A stretch of DNA of 26,614 nt from JBEKHI01 sp050012355 (GTDB lineage Bacteria > Actinomycetota > Actinomycetes > Streptosporangiales > Streptosporangiaceae): positions 1 through 26,614 of the forward strand of contig JBEKHI010000063.1 of assembly GCA_050012355.1 (NCBI GenBank), read 5' to 3'. Below the pieces are notes generated by a model. The model worked only from the letters and a program-made list of their open reading frames with translations. It did not search any database and was not told the origin of the DNA. Shown in pieces: positions 22,179 through 26,614 of this stretch (position 1 is the first letter of the stretch; every line of letters starts with the position of its first letter). A program made the position numbers and the translations under genes.

Positions 22179-22897
22179 TGGACCTCCTCCTGAGAGACAT
22201 GTGGCGGCCGGGGGACCGGCCGTAGCCCGCGCCGGTACAACTTGATGCCCTGCCACCGGATCTGCGCGGCGACCACGGCCGTCGACCAGGGATGCCGCAG
22301 GACGGCGCGGGCTAGGGCACGGGGGCCGGCCGGCCTGGCGGTACCGCTGACCCCGGCGGTGAACCGGGTCCCGTCCGGGCGATCCAGGCGGATGCTCAGC
22401 GCCAGCCGCGGTCCCGGACTGGGCACGCTCATCTGGTACGAGCCGTCGACCGGGTAGTACGGGGAGACGTAGAACTCCTTCGGCACCCGGGCCCGTCCCC
22501 GGTCGTCGGTCCGCAGCAGGTACGCGTGCCGCTGCCGGTAGGTGTTGTGGACCTCGGCGATCACGCAGCCGAGCGTGCCGTCGGCCCGGTGGCACCAGAA
22601 GAGCGTGAGCGGGTTGAAGACGTATCCGAGTACCCGGGCGTGCGCCAGCATCAGGATCTGGCCGCCGCCGAGGTCGATGTCGCGAGTTCGCAGGAAGTTG
22701 TCGACGTTGGCCCGGATGGTTCGCCGCGGGTCACCGAGATGATCCCGGGCCTCGAAGGTGGCGAACGGCCGGGACCTGGGCAGGTGATCGACGTCGACTA
22801 GCCACAGATAGGTGCGGTACGTGAACGTGTTCCGTACCGGGGTGAGCCGGGCGTGCGTGATCCGGCATTCGTACAGCCGGGGCGGCGTGCCGGTCAC
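22175..22897 (-). CDS. DUF1365 domain protein
   Basis: This 240-residue DUF1365 protein starts with RLYECRITHARLTPVRNTFTYR, the family's typical first block, and continues LWLVDVDHLP, then VLGYVFNPLTLFWCHRADG, EVHNTYRQRHAYLL and FYVSPYYPVDGSYQM. It is nearly always found between an FAD amine-oxidase-like gene and a CFA-type gene and is presumed to act on the same lipid, but its reaction is unknown. It corresponds to Rv0448c. GTG 22897-22895 overlaps the TGA of the FAD gene, and its own stop overlaps ufaA1, so all three are translationally coupled. An upstream extension to 23221 is only antisense/other-frame sequence in the FAD gene. Confidence 0.93.
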   Translation of the reverse strand: MTGTPPRLYECRITHARLTPVRNTFTYRTYLWLVDVDHLPRSRPFATFEARDHLGDPRRTIRANVDNFLRTRDIDLGGGQILMLAHARVLGYVFNPLTLFWCHRADGTLGCVIAEVHNTYRQRHAYLLRTDDRGRARVPKEFYVSPYYPVDGSYQMSVPSPGPRLALSIRLDRPDGTRFTAGVSGTARPAGPRALARAVLRHPWSTAVVAAQIRWQGIKLYRRGLRPVPRPPHVSQEEVQ

Positions 22898-24144
22898 CAG
22901 GTGCCTCCGAGCGCCCGCGCCGCCGCCACCCCGGACCGGCACCCGTCCTCGTGGAATCCCCAGCCGTGGTAGGCGCCGGCGAACGCGGTGACCGGGGTGT
23001 TCAGCTCGGGCAGCCGCCGCTGGGCGGCGACCGACTCCCGGGTGTAGGCGGGGTGCGCGTAATTCATCGACGCGACGACGAGTCCCGGGTCTACCGCGCG
23101 CCGCCCGCCGAGCGTGACGATGTAGTCGGGGCCGGATGGCAGCCCCTGCAGCCGGTTGAGGTGGTAGCTGACCCTGGCCTGGCCGGCGCTGGTCCCGCGG
23201 CAGTTCAGCGCGTAGTTCCACGAGGCGCGGACCGCGGCGCTAGCCGGGAGCAACCGGGAGTCGGTATGCAGCACGGCCTGATTGGTCGTGTAGCCGAAGG
23301 CCCCGAGCACGTCCTTTTCCGCCCCGGTAGGCGCGTCGAGAAGCGATAGTGCCTGGTCCGGGTGGGTCGCGATCACCACGGCGTCGAAGCTGGTTTCCGC
23401 ACCGGAAGCGTCCAGGATCTGTACGCCGCCGGGGTGCCGGCGGACCGAGCGCACCGGCGCGGCGAGCCGCACCTCGCCTAGCCGGGCGGCGATCCGTTCG
23501 ACGTAGCGCCGGGAGCCGCCCTCGACCGTCCGCCACTGCGGGGAGCCGGTTACCGACAGCATGCCGTGGTTGGCGAGGAAGGCGAACAGATAGCCAGCCG
23601 GATACTCCAACGCCAGGCCGGGCGGGCAGGACCACACAGCCGCCACCAGCGGTATCACGAAATGCGCGGTGAAATACCGGGAGTAGCCGCCCGCCCGCAG
23701 GAACTCGCCGACCGACAGGTCGCCGAACGTCCCGGACTCCAGCACCCGCCGGGCGGCGCGGTGGAATCTCGGTACCTCCGTCAGCATCCACAGGTAACGG
23801 GCGCCGCCGCGCGGCACCCCGGCCCCGAGACCGGCCAGGCCGCGTTTGCCCGCGTAGTGAACGCCGCAGCCCGAGCAGGTCACCGACATGCTCATCTCCG
23901 ACGCCCGCGTGGTCACGCCGAGTTCGGCCAGCAGCCGGGTCAGCAGCGGATACGTCCGCTCGTTGTAGACGATGAACCCGGTGTCGACCGGAAGCCGCTG
24001 GGCACCCACCAGGTGCGTGTCCGCGTGACCTCCGAGCCGGTCATCGGCTTCAAACAGCGTGACCCGGTCGGTTCGCGACAGGACGTAGCCCGCCGTCAGT
24101 CCGCTGATCCCACCGCCTATGACGGCGATCCTGCGTCCAGTCAT
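22894..24144 (-). CDS. FAD-dependent oxidoreductase (amine-oxidase/NAD(P)-binding Rossmann family)
   Basis: This 416-residue flavoprotein heads the lipid operon. The dinucleotide-binding motif is AVIGGGISGLTAGYVLSR (7-24), with Glu in VTLFEADDRLGGHA ending the beta-alpha-beta fold. Further flavin motifs are PVDTGFIVYNERTYP and the C-terminal FAGAYHGWGFHEDG. A CSGCGVHY pair near residue 91 is a small cysteine motif. It is the counterpart of Rv0449c. In Rhodobacter furan-fatty-acid synthesis a flavoprotein dehydrogenates methylated acyl chains, and this gene could play that part; this is inference. ATG 24144 has GAGAGGAA upstream and a SigK-type promoter 29 bases before it. Confidence 0.92.
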   Translation of the reverse strand: MTGRRIAVIGGGISGLTAGYVLSRTDRVTLFEADDRLGGHADTHLVGAQRLPVDTGFIVYNERTYPLLTRLLAELGVTTRASEMSMSVTCSGCGVHYAGKRGLAGLGAGVPRGGARYLWMLTEVPRFHRAARRVLESGTFGDLSVGEFLRAGGYSRYFTAHFVIPLVAAVWSCPPGLALEYPAGYLFAFLANHGMLSVTGSPQWRTVEGGSRRYVERIAARLGEVRLAAPVRSVRRHPGGVQILDASGAETSFDAVVIATHPDQALSLLDAPTGAEKDVLGAFGYTTNQAVLHTDSRLLPASAAVRASWNYALNCRGTSAGQARVSYHLNRLQGLPSGPDYIVTLGGRRAVDPGLVVASMNYAHPAYTRESVAAQRRLPELNTPVTAFAGAYHGWGFHEDGCRSGVAAARALGGTW

Positions 24145-24172
24145 CCGTTCCTCTCGTTGACCCCGTCATGTC

Positions 24173-24219
24173 ATTCGGGGCCGCCAGGGATCCGGATTGG
24201 CCGGGAACGTTTCCCGGCC
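24173..24219 (-). promoter_or_regulatory. SigK-type promoter of the lipid operon with adjoining 21-bp palindrome
   Basis: On the minus strand CCAATCC (24200-24194) and CGAAT (24177-24173) are separated by 16 bases, the same as before sigK and the Tat operon. CCAATCC is followed by GG in all three. Abutting and sharing the first CC of the -35 is a perfect 9-3-9 palindrome, GGCCGGGAA-N3-TTCCCGGCC (24199-24219), placed where an activator or repressor would act. A start near 24166 would give a leader of about 22 bases. Confidence 0.7.
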
Positions 24220-24275
24220 GAGGTCATGGCGTAGCGTGCTGGAGTGCGTCAGTGACATCTGCGTGCGCCACCTCC

Positions 24276-24304
24276 TCAATAAATCAATACTAAATTACAC
24301 TAAA
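24276..24304. promoter_or_regulatory. AT-rich direct repeats, candidate LitR operator
   Basis: Immediately upstream of litR is the most AT-rich patch of the window. It contains successive elements TCAATAAA (24276), TCAATACTAAA (24284) and TTACACTAAA (24295), with ACTAAA repeated at a 10-base step. Tandem repeats of 10-11 bp fit the operator style of CarH/LitR tetramers and lie where the litR promoter should be. Binding is inferred. Confidence 0.5.
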
Positions 24305-24326
24305 AGCAGGAGCTAGGGAGGGTGCG

Positions 24327-25100
24327 GTGGAGCTACGGGACGCGGCCGCGAGTCTCGGTGTCCACTACCAGACCGCCTACGGGTGGGTCCGGAAGGGAAC
24401 GCTGCCAGCCCGTAAGACCCCCCGGGGCTACGAGATAAGCGAGAGCGATGTACGCGCCCTTGCCGAGTTCCGGGCCGGCGGCGCCGCGCCGCGCGAGGAG
24501 ATCCGGGTCCGTGACTGGGCGGCGCAGGCCGACGGGCTGTACAGCGCGCTCGTCGTGGGGGAGGACGCCCGGGCGCGGCACCTGTTCGAGCGGCTGAGTC
24601 CCGGGGTACCGCTGATCGACGTGTGCGATCTCATCATCGCCCCGGCGTTGCGCAGGATCGGGCTGGACTGGGCCGCGGGGCGGGTGTCGGTCGCGGTCGA
24701 GCACCGCGCGACGGCGATCTGCGAGCAGCTCATCGGTTCTCACGCCCGGCAGCCTCAGGGGCGGCCGCACGGCACCGCCGTGACGGCGACTCCGCCGGGG
24801 GAGCACCACGCGCTGCCCGCCCTGATGGCCGCCGCGGTGCTCAGGGAGGACCGCTGGCGAGTTCATCACCTGGGCACCGACTTGCCGGTGGCCGACCTCA
24901 TCGAGTTCGCCAGGTCGGTCGACGCGGATCTGGTCGTCTTGTCGGCCGTCAGCCTCGGCACCGTGCATCTGGCCGCTGCGGCGGACCGGGAGATACTCGC
25001 CGAACTGCCCGGAGTGCGCGTCGCGGTCGGCCGTCCGGGCGCCACGCTGCGCCAGCTTCGCGAACTGGCCAGGGACGCCGCCGCCGAGCGGAAGCCATAG
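24327..25100 (+). CDS. litR: LitR/CarH-type MerR regulator with B12-binding photoreceptor domain
   Basis: This 257-residue regulator has a MerR-like winged helix (LRDAAASLGVHYQTAYGWVRKGTLPARKTPRGYEI, 3-37). Next is a helical bundle with the cobalamin-capping motif W-x9-EH (Trp115, Glu125, His126 in LDWAAGRVSVAVEHRATA), and a Rossmann-type B12 domain with GEHHALP (His161 as probable lower cobalt ligand) and LGTDLPVADLIEFA. In CarH/LitR, adenosylcobalamin holds a DNA-bound tetramer that light breaks, releasing repression. All these residues are present, so light sensing is likely. GTG 24327 has GGGAGG 5 bases upstream. It lies between the divergent lipid operon and sigK-rskA. Confidence 0.88.
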   Translation: MELRDAAASLGVHYQTAYGWVRKGTLPARKTPRGYEISESDVRALAEFRAGGAAPREEIRVRDWAAQADGLYSALVVGEDARARHLFERLSPGVPLIDVCDLIIAPALRRIGLDWAAGRVSVAVEHRATAICEQLIGSHARQPQGRPHGTAVTATPPGEHHALPALMAAAVLREDRWRVHHLGTDLPVADLIEFARSVDADLVVLSAVSLGTVHLAAAADREILAELPGVRVAVGRPGATLRQLRELARDAAAERKP

Positions 25101-25129
25101 CATTTCCGCCACCCCAGGCGTGTCCGCGA

Positions 25130-25157
25130 CCAATCCGGGCCCTGGATGGTCTCGAAT
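25130..25157 (+). promoter_or_regulatory. SigK-type promoter of sigK-rskA
   Basis: CCAATCCGG begins at 25130 and CGAAT lies at 25153-25157, with 16 bases between CCAATCC and CGAAT. Identical elements and spacing precede the lipid operon and the Tat/DUF4331 operon. It implies autoregulation of sigK. The predicted start near 25164 coincides with ATG 25165, so the message could be leaderless. Confidence 0.7.
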
Positions 25158-25164
25158 AGAGGGC

Positions 25165-25758
25165 ATGAACACGCCGATACGGCGCCAGCGTTCGGGTCCT
25201 GGCCACATGGAGGGGAGTGGCCAGGACCCCGCTGAGTTGCTGGCACAGGTAGCGCGTGGTGACCACGCGGCCTTCGAGACTGTCTACGATCAGCTCGCGG
25301 GGCCGGTATATGGGCTGGTACGCAAGGTGCTCAGAGACCCTGCCCAGTCCGAGGAAGTCGCTCAGGAAGTGATGCTTGAGATCTGGCGCTCGGCGTCGCG
25401 GTTCGATTCGGCCCGCGGGAGCGCGGTCTCCTGGGTGATGACCATCGCGCACCGTCGCGCCGTGGACCGGGTCCGGTCCGAGACCGCCGCGACCGAGCGC
25501 GAGCACAAGCTGGCTCCTGGGCCGGTTACCGGTGACGACGTGGCCGAGCTGGTGGAAACCGCGCTGGATCGGCAGCGGGTCCGCCGGTGCATGGGCGCCC
25601 TCACCGACTTGCAGGCCGAGTCCGTCAAGCTCGCCTATTACGGCGGATACACCTATCCGCAGGTCGCCGGGTTGCTCGGAGTCGCGCTCGGTACTGTCAA
25701 GACCCGCATCCGTGACGGACTGATCCGGATGCGCGACTGCATGGAGGTGATCTCGTGA
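25165..25758 (+). CDS. sigK: ECF sigma factor, SigK type
   Basis: This 197-residue ECF sigma factor has region 2 from DHAAFETVYDQLAGPVYGLV through RKVLRDPAQSEEVAQEVMLE to SWVMTIAHRRAVDRVRSE. A short linker leads to region 4, LTDLQAESVKLAYYGGYTYPQ followed by VAGLLGVALGTVKTRIRDGL. YYGGxTY and FDSARGSAVSW are hallmarks of actinobacterial SigK (Rv0445c, about 187 residues). Starts: ATG 25165 is favoured because the SigK-type promoter predicts transcription from there; ATG 25207 would give 183 residues, closer to the family length, but has no Shine-Dalgarno; GTG 25120 lies in the promoter and is rejected. The stop overlaps rskA (GTGA). It is held inactive by RskA at the membrane and probably drives its own operon, the lipid operon and the Tat/DUF4331 operon. 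Confidence 0.92.
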   Translation: MNTPIRRQRSGPGHMEGSGQDPAELLAQVARGDHAAFETVYDQLAGPVYGLVRKVLRDPAQSEEVAQEVMLEIWRSASRFDSARGSAVSWVMTIAHRRAVDRVRSETAATEREHKLAPGPVTGDDVAELVETALDRQRVRRCMGALTDLQAESVKLAYYGGYTYPQVAGLLGVALGTVKTRIRDGLIRMRDCMEVIS

Positions 25759-26510
25759 GCGTCCAGCGGCACGACCTGCACCTGCTGACCGGTGCCTACG
25801 CCCTTGACGCTATCGACGGCACCGAGCTGGCACGGTTCGAAAGGCATATGGACAGGTGCGCGGCCTGCCGTGAGGAAGTCCGCGGGCTGCGCGAGACCGC
25901 CGGCCGGCTCGCCATGGCCACTGCCATCACGCCGCCGGCCGCGATGCGCCAGCAGGTGCTCGACGCGGCCGCGCGGACCCGCCAGCTGGCCCCGGCTGGC
26001 CGCAAGCCGCGGCTGGCGGGTAGGTGGCGGACCAGCCGCCGTCCGAGGGTGACACTGCGCAGCCCGGTCGTGCTGATCGCCGTGCCCGCCATGGCCGCCG
26101 CCATCCTCGTGCTCATCGTCCTGCAGGTCATGACCTTGAACCGGCTGCAGGTGTCCCAGGCGAGCAACCGCTCGATCGCGGCGGTGCTGTCCGCCCCTGA
26201 CGCCAGGATCAAGACAAGCACGACCAGCGTCGGCGGGACCGTGACCGCCGTCGTCTCCGCCAGCGACCACGAAGCGGTGATCACCACGACCGGCATGCCG
26301 GTGCCGTCGGACACCAAGGTCTATCAGCTGTGGGTGATCAGCTCGTCGGGGGCGCGTTCGGCCGGCCTGCTGCCAGCGGGCCACACCGGGACCAGCACGC
26401 CGGTCCTCGCTGACGGGATTAACCCGGGAGACCATCTCGGCATCACAATCGAGCCCGCCGGCGGTACCACCAAGCCGACGACCTCGCCCATCGTCCTGAT
26501 CGCGAGCTAG
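25755..26510 (+). CDS. rskA: Anti-sigma-K factor RskA
   Basis: This 251-residue membrane anti-sigma factor has an N-terminal ZAS-type domain with LHLLTGAYALDAIDG and the H-x3-C-x2-C motif HMDRCAACREE (His31, Cys35, Cys38). A basic linker is followed by one membrane helix (VVLIAVPAMAAAILVLIVLQV, about 105-125) and an exported RskA domain (VYQLWVISSSGARSAGLLP ... GDHLGITIEPAGGTTKPT). In mycobacteria RskA releases SigK after redox change and intramembrane proteolysis. GTG 25755 overlaps the sigK stop, the standard coupled pair. The paired Cys suggest redox or zinc control here as well. It is the last gene, closed by a 13-bp hairpin. Confidence 0.93.
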   Translation: MSVQRHDLHLLTGAYALDAIDGTELARFERHMDRCAACREEVRGLRETAGRLAMATAITPPAAMRQQVLDAAARTRQLAPAGRKPRLAGRWRTSRRPRVTLRSPVVLIAVPAMAAAILVLIVLQVMTLNRLQVSQASNRSIAAVLSAPDARIKTSTTSVGGTVTAVVSASDHEAVITTTGMPVPSDTKVYQLWVISSSGARSAGLLPAGHTGTSTPVLADGINPGDHLGITIEPAGGTTKPTTSPIVLIAS

Positions 26511-26537
26511 TCCCGGCTCATACTGGCGAAAGCAGCT

Positions 26538-26568
26538 GGGTTCCGCCCGAGACCATCGGGCGGAACCC
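26538..26568 (+). terminator. Terminator hairpin after rskA
   Basis: GGGTTCCGCCCGA-gacca-TCGGGCGGAACCC is a perfect 13-bp stem with a 5-base loop, 28 bases after the rskA stop. No U-tract follows, as is common in GC-rich actinomycetes. The remaining bases to 26614 show no gene. Confidence 0.8.
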
Positions 26569-26614
26569 GCTCACGGACTTCGTGACATCTTGCCGGGCCG
26601 TCGCGTCCGGCGAT

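Noticed and set aside
24199..24219. Palindrome as a LitR operator
   Set aside because: It is GC-rich and symmetric, unlike the AT-rich direct repeats expected for CarH/LitR tetramers; the patch at 24276-24304 is the better candidate.
1..26614. CRISPR arrays, insertion sequences, integrase or att sites
   Set aside because: No regularly spaced repeats, transposase motifs or terminal inverted repeats with target duplications were found; the decayed regions look like deletions rather than element insertions.

Overview
The window reads as chromosomal DNA of a high-GC, actinomycete-type bacterium. Third codon positions are mostly G or C, GTG and TTG starts are common, and genes overlap by 4 bases (GTGA/ATGA). 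The gene families are actinobacterial: SigK/RskA, UfaA1, DUF4331, a DrrAB-like ABC exporter and a mycofactocin-type SDR remnant. I see no rRNA, tRNA, CRISPR array or intact transposase.

Layout. (1) 1-3249: the start of a leftward MFS exporter, diverging from a tight three-gene operon (thioester-reductase-like SDR, class III aminotransferase, SRPBCC protein) that looks like a small biosynthetic set. (2) 3250-4366: a stretch of decayed gene remnants, including a frameshifted alpha/beta hydrolase that stops at an AT-rich 18-bp perfect palindrome. (3) 4367-10591: a secreted GH12 glycoside hydrolase, a two-gene ABC exporter, a MarR/OhrR-type regulator with palindromic operators facing a luciferase-like monooxygenase and a class II glutamine amidotransferase, and two places where a TetR gene and a head-to-head partner have both lost their 5' ends. 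(4) 10592-15245: a set suggesting cold or membrane-stress adaptation (cold-shock protein, membrane fatty-acid desaturase, DEAD-box RNA helicase, hemolysin III family protein), with strong hairpins in several 5' leaders. (5) 15247-16440: a lone GT4 glycosyltransferase. (6) 16441-26614: the most interesting part. A rightward operon (small Tat protein, DUF4331 protein, small protein) is followed by a leftward five-gene lipid operon (FAD oxidoreductase, DUF1365, UfaA1-type methyltransferase, a second CFA-type methyltransferase, DUF1295), then a B12-binding MerR photoreceptor-type regulator (LitR/CarH) and a SigK/RskA sigma/anti-sigma pair.

The FAD-DUF1365-ufaA1-DUF1295-sigK-rskA gene set matches the mycobacterial SigK locus (Rv0449c-Rv0444c) as I know it. 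Here it has two additions: a second methyltransferase and a LitR-type regulator placed between the lipid operon and sigK. Three promoters carry the same bipartite motif, CCAATCCGG then CGAAT, with exactly 16 bases between CCAATCC and CGAAT. They precede sigK, the lipid operon and the Tat/DUF4331 operon. This predicts one local SigK regulon covering membrane-lipid modification and exported DUF4331 proteins, with a cobalamin/light input through LitR. The regulon and its light link are inferences; the motif copies are directly visible.
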